In this document: in pieces, positions 1-8,232 of the stretch
Numbering within the stretch: the stretch's first letter is position 1
How the letters are laid out: each line of letters opens with the position of its first letter
Source of the DNA: Streptococcus cristatus ATCC 51100
Lineage (GTDB): Bacteria > Bacillota > Bacilli > Lactobacillales > Streptococcaceae
Length of the DNA: 64,000 bases
Assembly: GCF_000222765.1 (NCBI RefSeq)
Contig: NZ_AFUE01000010.1
Coordinates: 62,001 to 126,000, forward strand
Direction of reading: 5' to 3'
Position numbers and translations under genes: made by a program
Notes under the pieces: model-generated
The model's database searches: none
What the model saw: only the letters and a program-made list of their open reading frames with translations
What the model was told of the DNA's origin: nothing

Positions 1-1
1 T

Positions 2-1246
2 CATGCCGGACAAACAGTGGACCCGACAACCAAATCACGGGCTCTGCCTATTTACCAGACAACTTCCTATGTGTTTGACGATACTCAGGAGGGAGAAGAT
101 CTTTTTGCCCTACGCAAACCGGGCAATATCTACACTCGGATTACCAATCCGACCCTGTCTGCTTTTGAGGAGCGGATTGCGGCTTTGGAGGGTGGAGTCG
201 GAGCTCTAGCGACAGCTTCTGGTATGGCAGCTGTTACCTACACCATTCTAGCTTTGGCCCATACTGGCGACCATGTAGTAGCAGCCTCTACCATCTACGG
301 CGGTACCTTTAATCTGCTCAAGGAAACCCTGCCTCGCTATGGCATTACCACGACTTTTGTGGATATTGAAAATCTGGCTGAAGTAGAAGCAGCCATTCAG
401 GACAATACCAAGTTGGTTTTGATTGAAAGTTTAGGCAATCCGCTGATTAATATCCCTGACTTTGATGATTTGGCCGAGCTGGTTCATGCTCACAAGATTC
501 CGCTGATTTCTGACAATACCTTTGCTACACCTTATCTAATCAATGTCTTTTCTCATGGAGTGGACATTGCAGTACATTCTGCGACCAAGTTTATAGGTGG
601 TCACGGAACAAGCATTGGCGGTGTGATTGTGGACAGCGGTCGTTTTGACTGGGAAGCTTCTTGCAAGTTTCCGCAGTTCGTGGACCCGGACCCGAGCTAT
701 CATGATATCAGTTATACGCGCGATGTCGGAGCAGCAGCCTTTGTTACTGCTGTTCGGACCCAGCTCTTGCGCGATACGGGTGCAGCCATGTCTCCCTTCA
801 ATGCCTTTCTCTTCCTGCAGGGGTTGGAAACTCTCTCTTTGCGTGTAGAACGCCATGTGTCCAATGCCGAGAAGATTGTGGAATTCTTAGCAGGGCATCC
901 TAAGGTCGAGCAGGTCAATTATCCGAAGCTTGCTGACAGACCTTATCATGCTTTGGCAGAAAAATATTTCCCTAAAGGCGTGGGCTCAATTTTCACCTTT
1001 AATGTCAAAGGTGGTGAGAAAGAAGCTCGTAAGGTTATTGACAGCCTAGAGATTTTCTCTGACTTGGCCAATGTAGCAGATGCTAAGTCCCTGGTCGTCC
1101 ATCCAGCTACAACGACTCATGGTCAGATGTCGCCAGAGGCTCAACTGGCAGCAGGCATTACACCAAATCAAATCCGTCTCTCTATCGGCTTGGAAAATGT
1201 GGATGACTTGATAGAGGATTTGAGAATAGCTTTGGAATCTATTTAA
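2..1246 (+). CDS. metY: O-acetylhomoserine sulfhydrylase (5'-truncated by window edge)
   Basis: PLP enzyme of the Cys/Met-metabolism family that makes homocysteine from O-acetylhomoserine and sulfide in the cytoplasm. The reading frame is open to base 2, and the residues before the first possible GTG (bases 17-19) read HAGQT, a conserved N-terminal motif of this family, so the true start lies left of the window and only about 15 residues are missing. The PLP lysine sits in SATKFIGGHG (codon 587-589). TTSYVF near the N-terminus and the C-terminal run ending LIEDLRIALESI are typical of MetY. A strong hairpin terminator follows directly. The related cystathionine gamma-synthase is less likely because of the long insert after the PLP lysine that is typical of MetY. 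Confidence 0.9.
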   Translation, partial: HAGQTVDPTTKSRALPIYQTTSYVFDDTQEGEDLFALRKPGNIYTRITNPTLSAFEERIAALEGGVGALATASGMAAVTYTILALAHTGDHVVAASTIYGGTFNLLKETLPRYGITTTFVDIENLAEVEAAIQDNTKLVLIESLGNPLINIPDFDDLAELVHAHKIPLISDNTFATPYLINVFSHGVDIAVHSATKFIGGHGTSIGGVIVDSGRFDWEASCKFPQFVDPDPSYHDISYTRDVGAAAFVTAVRTQLLRDTGAAMSPFNAFLFLQGLETLSLRVERHVSNAEKIVEFLAGHPKVEQVNYPKLADRPYHALAEKYFPKGVGSIFTFNVKGGEKEARKVIDSLEIFSDLANVADAKSLVVHPATTTHGQMSPEAQLAAGITPNQIRLSIGLENVDDLIEDLRIALESI

Positions 1247-1264
1247 CAAATAATAGCTATAATT

Positions 1265-1307
1265 TAGAATATTTAGAAATTGAATTTTTAAATATTCTAT
1301 TTTTTTT
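1265..1307 (+). terminator. Rho-independent terminator of metY
   Basis: Perfect 11-bp AT-rich stem (TAGAATATTTA at 1265-1275 paired with 1289-1299) followed by eight T residues. It separates metY from galE. Confidence 0.8.
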
Positions 1308-1310
1308 GAA

Positions 1311-1316
1311 TATAAT
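1311..1316 (+). promoter_or_regulatory. Possible -10 box for galE
   Basis: TATAAT lies just after the metY terminator and 52 bases before the galE start. No convincing -35 is visible 17 bases upstream, where the terminator stem lies, so this is a weak call. Confidence 0.35.
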
Positions 1317-1368
1317 GATTTTTTGTGAGATAATGTCAGTATATTTTAATTAGTGAAGGTTGATTTAA

Positions 1369-2388
1369 ATGAGACATAAAATTTTAGTTACAGGTGGGGC
1401 AGGTTTTATAGGTACTCATACTGTTATTGAACTAGTTAATGCTGGTCATGAAGTAGTGGTAGTTGATAATTTAATCAATAGCAACAAAAAAAGCATTGAA
1501 ATTGTTGAAAAAATTGTTGGGAAAAACATTCCATTTTATATAGCAGATGTCTGTGATGAGGAAAAGCTGCTCGAAATTTTTACGAAAGAAAGACCTACAG
1601 GAGTTATTCATTTTGCCGCATTAAAGGCAGTGGGAGAGTCTACGGAAATACCTCTTACATATTATAAGAATAATATCACAGGTGTTTTAACGCTTTTAAA
1701 AGTGATGGAAGAGGTTAATTGTAAAAATATTATTTTTAGTTCTTCAGCGACGGTGTATGGGGATCCTCACACAGTTCCAATTTTAGAAGATTTTCCACTT
1801 TCAGTTACAAACCCATATGGCCGAACAAAATTAATGACAGAAGAAATTTTGACAGATATTTATAAAGCCGATATAAGTTGGAATGTGGTGATTCTTCGTT
1901 ATTTTAACCCTATTGGTGCACATGAAAGTGGAGATTTAGGGGAGAATCCGAATGGAATCCCAAATAACCTTCTTCCTTATGTAACTCAGGTTGCAGTAGG
2001 GAAACTGCCATCAGTACGAGTATTCGGTAACGACTACCCTACAGTTGATGGGACAGGAGTTAGAGATTATATTCATGTTGTAGATTTGGCAAGAGGGCAT
2101 GTTGCTGCGCTTCAGAAGCTAGAGGGAAAGTCTGGACTAAATATTTATAATCTTGGGACAGGAAAAGGCTATTCTGTTCTAGAAATTATAAAAAATATGG
2201 AAAAAGCAGTCGGAAAGAAAATTCCGTATGAGATTACAGAACGGCGTGCAGGTGATATAGCTTCTTGCTATGCAGATTCCAAAAAAGCTAAAGATGAACT
2301 AGGATGGGAAGCCGAGTTTGATATTGAGCGAATGTGTCAAGACGCTTGGCGTTGGCAGAGTAAGCATCCGAATGGCTTTGATGATTAG
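1369..2388 (+). CDS. galE: UDP-glucose 4-epimerase
   Basis: Short-chain dehydrogenase/reductase family epimerase interconverting UDP-glucose and UDP-galactose (possibly also the N-acetyl forms). At 339 aa it has the normal family length. The NAD-binding GGAGFIGTH motif is at residues 8-16; the catalytic Ser is in SSSATVYGD and the Tyr-x3-Lys is in NPYGRTK. The conserved substrate-binding motif YFNPIGAHESG follows. The start has a GAAGG Shine-Dalgarno. It is a single-gene unit between two terminators, immediately before the surface-glycan module, so a role in feeding sugar nucleotides to the polysaccharide is likely (inference). Which sugar it handles there cannot be read from the sequence. 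Confidence 0.93.
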   Translation: MRHKILVTGGAGFIGTHTVIELVNAGHEVVVVDNLINSNKKSIEIVEKIVGKNIPFYIADVCDEEKLLEIFTKERPTGVIHFAALKAVGESTEIPLTYYKNNITGVLTLLKVMEEVNCKNIIFSSSATVYGDPHTVPILEDFPLSVTNPYGRTKLMTEEILTDIYKADISWNVVILRYFNPIGAHESGDLGENPNGIPNNLLPYVTQVAVGKLPSVRVFGNDYPTVDGTGVRDYIHVVDLARGHVAALQKLEGKSGLNIYNLGTGKGYSVLEIIKNMEKAVGKKIPYEITERRAGDIASCYADSKKAKDELGWEAEFDIERMCQDAWRWQSKHPNGFDD

Positions 2389-2432
2389 GGTGCTTCAAGT
2401 GAAAATCTAGTTTCTTCTATATTGATAGATAA

Positions 2433-2488
2433 ATGCGAATAAACTCTTAAAATTAGTGAACACTAATCTGAGTTTGTTCGTATTTTTA
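2433..2488 (+). terminator. Large terminator hairpin after galE
   Basis: A 14-bp stem with two G-U pairs (2433-2446 with 2470-2483) encloses a second perfect 7-bp hairpin (ATTAGTG/CACTAAT) and is followed by a T-rich run. The rest of the 257-base gap to the next gene is AT-rich and holds only a promoter near its end. Confidence 0.75.
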
Positions 2489-2607
2489 TCTTATTTTGAC
2501 TTATAAAGTTAGATATAAAGAAATCTTAGTCTTTGAGTATTCTAAATTGGTTTATGATTGAGACTACTATAATCATTTATACAGTAGAAAATGAGGCATA
2601 TATATTG

Positions 2608-2613
2608 TATAAT
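2608..2613 (+). promoter_or_regulatory. -10 box of the side-chain glycan module
   Basis: TATAAT 33 bases before the GTG start at 2646, preceded by TTG. The -35 region is poor (TAGAAA at 2585). It probably drives 2646 to about 8195. Confidence 0.5.
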
Positions 2614-2645
2614 AGGTGTAAACTATTTTAAGGAGATACAAATCA

Positions 2646-3341
2646 GTGAAATCTTCAGATTTGTTAATTATTATTCCTGCTTATAATGAAGAAGCATCAA
2701 TTGTTAGTGTTGTAGATAATATCATTCAAAATTATTCTCAGTATGATTATGTTATTATTAATGACGGTTCGAAAGATCAAACATCAGCAATTTCTCATGC
2801 TAAAGGCTATAATATTGTTGATTTACCAGTAAATTTGGGGTTGGCAGGTGCTTTTCAGACGGGGCTTCGATATGCTTATGAAAAAGGATATAAAAAAGCA
2901 GTGCAGTTTGATGCTGACGGTCAACACTTACCTGAATATATATCTGTTTTAGAAGAAATGATTGATTCGGGATATGAAATGGTGATTGGTTCGCGTTTTG
3001 TTACAGAAAAACGCGAAAATTCTCTCAGAATGTTAGGGAATACATTGATTAGTGGAGCAATTAAATTAACAACAGGTAAAACGATTAACGATCCTACATC
3101 AGGGATGCGGATGTTTTCTGAGAATTTGATTAAAGAATTTGCACTTAATATCAATTATGGACCAGAACCAGATACAGTTTCCTATTTGATCCGTCATGGA
3201 GTAAAGGTCGCGGAAGCTCAGGTACGGATGAGAGAACGCCAAGCAGGTGAAAGTTATTTGACATTTTCGCGTTCCATTCAGTATATGATACATATGTTTG
3301 CATCTATTTTGATTATCCAAAACTTTAGAAAGAGAGGTTAA
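2646..3341 (+). CDS. GacI-like family 2 glycosyltransferase (polyprenyl-phosphate sugar synthase)
   Basis: GT-A fold family 2 enzyme of the dolichol-phosphate-mannose-synthase type, 231 aa. Visible motifs are IIIPAYNEE at the N-terminus, INDGSKDQT, the metal/nucleotide site DADGQH, and GSRF. No C-terminal membrane segments are present, matching GacI of group A Streptococcus, which makes undecaprenyl-phosphate-GlcNAc with help from the small membrane protein GacJ. The next gene is exactly such a DUF2304 protein, which supports the assignment. Starts at GTG with an AAGGAG about 10 bases upstream. The sugar it transfers is not known from sequence. First gene of an AT-rich run with tight spacing. 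Confidence 0.82.
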   Translation: MKSSDLLIIIPAYNEEASIVSVVDNIIQNYSQYDYVIINDGSKDQTSAISHAKGYNIVDLPVNLGLAGAFQTGLRYAYEKGYKKAVQFDADGQHLPEYISVLEEMIDSGYEMVIGSRFVTEKRENSLRMLGNTLISGAIKLTTGKTINDPTSGMRMFSENLIKEFALNINYGPEPDTVSYLIRHGVKVAEAQVRMRERQAGESYLTFSRSIQYMIHMFASILIIQNFRKRG

Positions 3342-3345
3342 AATA

Positions 3346-3687
3346 ATGACGATTTGGTTTCAAGTTGTATTAACTATTGTATCTATTTTGACATGTAGTT
3401 TCATTTTGCGTAGTATCAGAAAATCACAAGTTCAAATTAATGATGCCTTATTTTGGATATTTTTCTCGATAGTTTTATTAGTTTTCAGTATTTTTCCAAA
3501 ATTAGCAGAAAAAATTGCGAATGCCTTAGGAATAGTTTCAGCCGTTAACTTTATCTTTTTATTCATTATTTTTTTATTGTTGATTAATCAGTTTCAATTA
3601 ACTTTAAAGTTATCAAAATTAGATACAAAATTTAAAAATTTAGTACAGATAATTGCATTGAGGAATAAAGATGAAGATACGCACTGA
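3346..3687 (+). CDS. DUF2304 small membrane protein (GacJ-like)
   Basis: A 113-aa protein with an N-terminal membrane segment, a short polar stretch, two more hydrophobic segments (about residues 35-50 and 63-83) and a basic C-terminal tail predicted to be cytoplasmic. Length and layout match the DUF2304 family; GacJ of S. pyogenes belongs there and stimulates the GacI sugar-phosphate synthase (established for that species). It starts 4 bases after the upstream glycosyltransferase and overlaps the next gene by 17 bases, so translation is probably coupled. Likely acts as the membrane anchor or activator of the product of 2646-3341. Confidence 0.78.
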   Translation: MTIWFQVVLTIVSILTCSFILRSIRKSQVQINDALFWIFFSIVLLVFSIFPKLAEKIANALGIVSAVNFIFLFIIFLLLINQFQLTLKLSKLDTKFKNLVQIIALRNKDEDTH

Positions 3688-4954
3688 TCCATCGGATAAA
3701 GAAATATATTTTTGGAATTTGTTGGGAAATTTAGCAGCATCTGGGGTATCTGTATTATATCTTTTAATTATCACAAGATTGAGTTCTGCTAAAGTAGCAG
3801 ATCAATTTAGCCTAGCTAATTCCATCGGAACACTATGGATAGTTATCGGTTTATTTCAAGTTCGAAATTATCAAGGAACGGATGTAAAGCAGCGGCATAG
3901 TTTTATAGGTTATTTTCAGACTCGTATCCTCACAATTACGATAATGATACTTACCTTGTTTCCATATTTATATATAATTGGTGAAGGCCGTTATTCATTA
4001 GAGACTCTTCTATTGACCTTTCTTATGATTCTTTATCGCATGTGGGATGCAGTATCAGATTTATTTCAAGGATTGTTTCAACAAAGAGAGCGTATGGACA
4101 TTGCTGGAAAAACAATGTTTATTCGATATTCTACGAGTGTTCTAGTATTACTAATAACATTGCTACTATCTGAGTCTGTTCTGCTTGCTTTGCTTTCTTT
4201 AGTTATGTGGAATGGGCTACTCATTTTTTTCTACGAGATGCGTTTTGTAGCTTATTTCGAAAAAATTCAAGTCCGAGAATTGTTGTCTACTCGCTATAAA
4301 AAAGATATAAAGGATATATTGTTAGCTTGTTGGCCACTATTTGTAAATGGATTTATTTTGTTATATATTTTAAATGAGCCTAAAATAATCATTGAAAAAG
4401 GTCTTAATCAGGGCTTTTTACAAACTGGAATGCAACGTGATTTTAATATTCTGTTTATGCCTGTCTTCTTTATGAGTCTTATTATTTTAATTGTTAGACC
4501 CCTGATTACAAAATTAGCCATTTTATGGAATAAAAAAGAATATAAAGAATTCTCATTAATTATAAAAAGATTATTAGGATTTCTATCTTTAGGCGGTTTG
4601 TTCGTCACATTTATAGCCTATTTATTTGGTGTGCCTGTACTTAGTTTAATATTTGGCGTGGATTTGAACAAGTATGTACTTCCTTTTACTATTCTGATAT
4701 TCTCGGGAGTTTTATATGCTTTAGCAATTGTTTTTGAGAATATTTTAACGATTATACGGAAACAGCATATTTTAGTTGGCTTGTATATTATTCTTTTGAT
4801 ACTTACTAAATTGATCACAGAACCATTTATTTATCAAAAAGGTATGCTTGGTGCCGCGATTAGTTTTTTTATTGTTACGTTAGTTTATTTATTTGGAATT
4901 GCAAGTATTTATTTTTTAGCAAGTAGAGATAAAGGAAGTAAAAATGAAATATGA
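3671..4954 (+). CDS. Polysaccharide flippase-like membrane protein (GacK position)
   Basis: A 427-aa protein made almost entirely of hydrophobic segments (about 12), with the charged loops and spacing of the Wzx/MOP flippase superfamily. In group A Streptococcus the gene after gacJ, gacK, encodes the flippase proposed to move the lipid-linked side-chain sugar across the membrane; position and type match here. Overlaps the DUF2304 gene upstream and the glycosyltransferase downstream (11 bases). The start ATG has GAGG 8 bases upstream. Base composition is markedly AT-rich, like its neighbours. Substrate is inferred only from context. Confidence 0.72.
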   Translation: MKIRTDPSDKEIYFWNLLGNLAASGVSVLYLLIITRLSSAKVADQFSLANSIGTLWIVIGLFQVRNYQGTDVKQRHSFIGYFQTRILTITIMILTLFPYLYIIGEGRYSLETLLLTFLMILYRMWDAVSDLFQGLFQQRERMDIAGKTMFIRYSTSVLVLLITLLLSESVLLALLSLVMWNGLLIFFYEMRFVAYFEKIQVRELLSTRYKKDIKDILLACWPLFVNGFILLYILNEPKIIIEKGLNQGFLQTGMQRDFNILFMPVFFMSLIILIVRPLITKLAILWNKKEYKEFSLIIKRLLGFLSLGGLFVTFIAYLFGVPVLSLIFGVDLNKYVLPFTILIFSGVLYALAIVFENILTIIRKQHILVGLYIILLILTKLITEPFIYQKGMLGAAISFFIVTLVYLFGIASIYFLASRDKGSKNEI

Positions 4955-5948
4955 TTTAACGGTGATTATTCCTGTTTATAACACTGAAAAATATTTGAGA
5001 AGGTGTTTAAATAGTATTGTCCATCAGGAGGAAATAGAAAAGTGTTCATTGCGAGTACTCTGTATCAATGATGGCAGTACCGATAATTCAGAAAATATTA
5101 TTAGAGAATATGTTGAAAAATATACATTTATTGAATTGTTTTCAAAAGAGAACGGGGGAGTATCAGATGCTAGAAACTATGGCATTGAACAGACAAAGTA
5201 TAGTGACTACATAGCATTTATTGATCCAGATGATAGTATCTATAAAAGCTATTTAAAGGAGTTTATGCTTGCCAAAGGAAAGGATGTTATTTATTTTGAT
5301 ATTGATCTGTTTGATAATGCTGAAAAAACAATAAAACATTTAAAAGTTAATCCTTTCTATGATTCTACCGCTACTACAAATAATATTCGTCTTTTTATGC
5401 TTACTAAGCATGCATCGTGGACTAGAATTTACAAAAGCTCACTTATAGAATCGTATCGTTTTCCAAATGGAAAGATTTATGAAGACATCGCTCTTATGCC
5501 TTTTGTTACTTCAAAATGTTCGGATGTTTCATATATACAAAAATATTTATATAAATATACAGTGAATACTTCTAATTCCATCATGAATTCAAGTAAGTCT
5601 AATATTTTTGATATTTATGATGCTTTAGAATATCTTTTCTCTTTATTTGGTGATGAATTTGAAATGTATAGAGAAGAATTACAATATCTAGCCTTGGAGC
5701 ATTTATGTGTGGGGCATACTTATCGGTTATTAAAATACCCTAAGGCAACGAAACAAGATTTTAAAGACATCATTTTATTTATGGAAAAATATTTTGGAAA
5801 AAATTGGGAAAGAAATAAATACATTAAACAAGGAATTCAAAAAGTAAATATAAATTCTGCATTAGCATATGTGGTTCCATTATTTTTGAAAATTTTGAAA
5901 TATAGATGTTTCAGTTTATTACTGGTTATGAAACATAAAGTCAGTTAA
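4944..5948 (+). CDS. Family 2 glycosyltransferase (extra side-chain enzyme)
   Basis: 334-aa family 2 glycosyltransferase with the standard GT-A opening VIIPVYNTEKYL, INDGSTDNS, GGVSDARN and the DXD-type site DPDDS. The C-terminal half (EDIALMP motif, then helical, aromatic-rich sequence) resembles capsule and lipopolysaccharide transferases. It overlaps the flippase gene by 11 bases, with an AAAGGAAG Shine-Dalgarno. The four-gene gacI-J-K-L module of group A Streptococcus has no such gene between K and L, so this enzyme may extend or alter the lipid-linked side-chain unit. Acceptor and donor are unknown. Confidence 0.75.
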   Translation: MKYDLTVIIPVYNTEKYLRRCLNSIVHQEEIEKCSLRVLCINDGSTDNSENIIREYVEKYTFIELFSKENGGVSDARNYGIEQTKYSDYIAFIDPDDSIYKSYLKEFMLAKGKDVIYFDIDLFDNAEKTIKHLKVNPFYDSTATTNNIRLFMLTKHASWTRIYKSSLIESYRFPNGKIYEDIALMPFVTSKCSDVSYIQKYLYKYTVNTSNSIMNSSKSNIFDIYDALEYLFSLFGDEFEMYREELQYLALEHLCVGHTYRLLKYPKATKQDFKDIILFMEKYFGKNWERNKYIKQGIQKVNINSALAYVVPLFLKILKYRCFSLLLVMKHKVS

Positions 5949-5970
5949 ATATAAAAGGATGAGTGGATAT

Positions 5971-7512
5971 ATGTTTGATGGATATTTTAAACACTTCCTT
6001 CATTTTGCACAACAATATTGCTTAGCAATAACTGTTAATGTAAAAAAAAGATGGAAATATTTGTTGCTATTATGGCTCATGGTTTTAGCTATATATGTTT
6101 ATCTAGGTGGCTCGATTATTTTTATACCTAAAACATTATTAATCATAACGGGGCTAATTGGCAGTTTAGCTGTTTGTGTAGATGGGAAAATACATAATAA
6201 AGTATGTACAATGATTATCTTGATGGGAAGCATCTTTGCTTTCATAACTCCAGTTCTGGACGCTCCAGATGAGAATGCTCACTATTCGCGGGCTTTGTAT
6301 ATATCTGAAGGACATCTTTATTTACCTAGTAAACCAAAGGAATTTCAGGTTTCTAAGGATGTGGTTATAGCGGATAAAGTTATGAAAACACCTCTAATAA
6401 AATCGGGATTAGATAAGGTACGAACATCATCAGATAAAGCCTATTATCCGCAATTTGTTGCAACGAATGCTTCCTCTTTTGTTCCATACTTACCTCAAGT
6501 AGTAGGTATTTTAATAGCAAAAATTCTGGGACTAAGTGTATTTGCATCTATACTCTTGGGAAGACTCTCTAACTTAATTGTGTATTCATTATTGGTGAGA
6601 TTGGCTATAAAAAAATCTAACGGAAAAGAATTATTATTCTCTACAATTGCTATGATACCGATGGCGGTTTATTTAGCTTCGTCTTTTAGTACTGATGGAA
6701 TGGCGAATGGTTTAACTTTCTTACTGTTGGGAACATTTTGTAGTTTGGTAGGTCAGAATAAAGTGGATGTGAAAGATATTTGTATTTTTGCATCTCTATG
6801 TTTATTAATGGCAACTATAAAACTTCCTTATGTCTTGCTCGTTGGCTTATTATTATTCATTCCTAAAAATAAATTTAAAAGCCGTCATATATACTTGTAT
6901 ATAATTACTGCAATTGTTTTTGTTGCAATAATTAGTTTTTTATGGTTACGTTTATCTAGTGGAATTAATATAACTCAGGTAAATGATGTTGCGAATCCAG
7001 TTGAAAAATTAAAGTACACTTTCGCCCACTTAAAAACATTTTCGCTATTTTCTTTTAAAGAGCTAATTAATTTAATTCCAAATTTACTCCCGTCCCTATT
7101 TACATTTGGTTGGTTAAGCTATGGTTTAGGAAATCTTATGTGGTTTTATCTTCCTTTTATTGCTTGTATCATATTTATGATTCCGCAATATAATCCATTA
7201 CCTACTTTTAGTAAGTTTGGAACATTGTTAGTAGGTTTCGGTATAACATTGGGAATTTTGATGACAGCCTATCTGATGTGGGGAAAAGTAACGGAAATGA
7301 GTTTTAATGGCATTCAAGGACGATATTTTATTGGAGTCATACTTTCAATGGGATTAGCATTAAATGTTTCGCACTTCTATGTTCCTATACCTGTCGTCTT
7401 GACTAATGAGGAAGAAGAGAGGAGAGATAGTCTGGTATTATTCATTGCGTTGTTATTTATTGTTATGTCAATAGTATTGACAATTTTAGAATATTATGGT
7501 GTCAAAGCCTAG
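5971..7512 (+). CDS. DUF2142 membrane glycosyltransferase-like protein (GacL-like)
   Basis: Large polytopic protein (about 513 aa) with roughly 12 membrane segments and an acidic first outer loop, DAPDENAHYSRA, characteristic of DUF2142 proteins and reminiscent of the catalytic acidic loop of GT-C transferases. GacL of group A Streptococcus, encoded after gacK, is of this kind and transfers GlcNAc from the lipid carrier to polyrhamnose outside the cell. An earlier ATG at 5959 lies directly against the AAAAGG purine run, leaving no spacing, so I prefer ATG 5971; the difference is four residues. Ends 14 bases before the next gene. Confidence 0.72.
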   Translation: MFDGYFKHFLHFAQQYCLAITVNVKKRWKYLLLLWLMVLAIYVYLGGSIIFIPKTLLIITGLIGSLAVCVDGKIHNKVCTMIILMGSIFAFITPVLDAPDENAHYSRALYISEGHLYLPSKPKEFQVSKDVVIADKVMKTPLIKSGLDKVRTSSDKAYYPQFVATNASSFVPYLPQVVGILIAKILGLSVFASILLGRLSNLIVYSLLVRLAIKKSNGKELLFSTIAMIPMAVYLASSFSTDGMANGLTFLLLGTFCSLVGQNKVDVKDICIFASLCLLMATIKLPYVLLVGLLLFIPKNKFKSRHIYLYIITAIVFVAIISFLWLRLSSGINITQVNDVANPVEKLKYTFAHLKTFSLFSFKELINLIPNLLPSLFTFGWLSYGLGNLMWFYLPFIACIIFMIPQYNPLPTFSKFGTLLVGFGITLGILMTAYLMWGKVTEMSFNGIQGRYFIGVILSMGLALNVSHFYVPIPVVLTNEEEERRDSLVLFIALLFIVMSIVLTILEYYGVKA

Positions 7513-7526
7513 TTAAGGAGTTATAA

Positions 7527-8195
7527 ATGAAGAAAGTTTATATTTTTATTACTGTATTGCTATCTATGGTGTTTATAAACGTTTTGTCAGTAAGTGCAAA
7601 CGATGGTGGAGTAGAAATGTATAGAATGTATAATCCAAATAGTGGAGAACATTTTTATACAGCAAGTTGGAATGAAAAAGAGATGTTGGTAGGTGTAGGG
7701 TGGCACTACGAGGGAATCGGTTGGATTGCTCCTCTGGAAGGTCAAGATGTTTACAGAATGTACAATCCAAATGCGGGTGATCATCACTATACTCTGAATG
7801 CAAATGAACGAGATTTCTTAATACGAGCTGGTTGGAGATATGAAGGAGTTTCATGGAAATCTTCAGGTCAGCATCCGTTGTATAGATTATATAATCCTAA
7901 TGCAAAAGCTGGTAGTCATCATTATACTTTATCTGAAGGAGAGAAGGACTATTTGGTTCAAGTAGGATGGCGTTATGAAGGGATAAGTTGGAACGCTATC
8001 GGGCTGGGCAAACCAGCTTCTCATTCATCTAATAACTCTTCTGTAGAAAATCACTCAGATACAATATCAGAAAGTGGAATTTATCCTAATTGTGAAGCTG
8101 CTAGGAGAGCAGGAGTTACCCCTATTTATCGTGGGCAACCGGGTTATAGTAGCAAGTTAGATAAAGACGGAGATGGAGTAGCGTGCGAAAAATGA
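7527..8195 (+). CDS. Secreted protein with three DUF5648 repeats and an Excalibur domain
   Basis: 222 aa. A signal peptide (residues 1 to about 24, cut near VSA-ND) is followed by three repeats of about 45 residues, each built as YR(M/L)YNPN-x-G-x-H-(F/H)YT ... GW-x-YEG-(I/V)-x-W, starting near residues 31, 75 and 118. These match the DUF5648 repeat. A short Ser/Asn-rich linker leads to a C-terminal Excalibur calcium-binding domain (about 186-222: NCEAARRAGV, PIYRGQPGYS, DKDGDGVACE). No LPXTG motif and no catalytic domain. Good AAGGAG Shine-Dalgarno 7 bases upstream. AT-rich like the glycan genes before it and 14 bases downstream of them, so probably co-transcribed. Function unknown; a wall- or glycan-associated role is inference. 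Confidence 0.8.
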   Translation: MKKVYIFITVLLSMVFINVLSVSANDGGVEMYRMYNPNSGEHFYTASWNEKEMLVGVGWHYEGIGWIAPLEGQDVYRMYNPNAGDHHYTLNANERDFLIRAGWRYEGVSWKSSGQHPLYRLYNPNAKAGSHHYTLSEGEKDYLVQVGWRYEGISWNAIGLGKPASHSSNNSSVENHSDTISESGIYPNCEAARRAGVTPIYRGQPGYSSKLDKDGDGVACEK

Positions 8196-8232
8196 GATGA
8201 TTTATTGTCTATGTGTGTAGGAAAGGAAGAAT

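Noticed and set aside
7620-8000. Repeats suggestive of a CRISPR-like array
   Set aside because: They are diverged, in-frame protein repeats (YNPN units) without uniform spacers.
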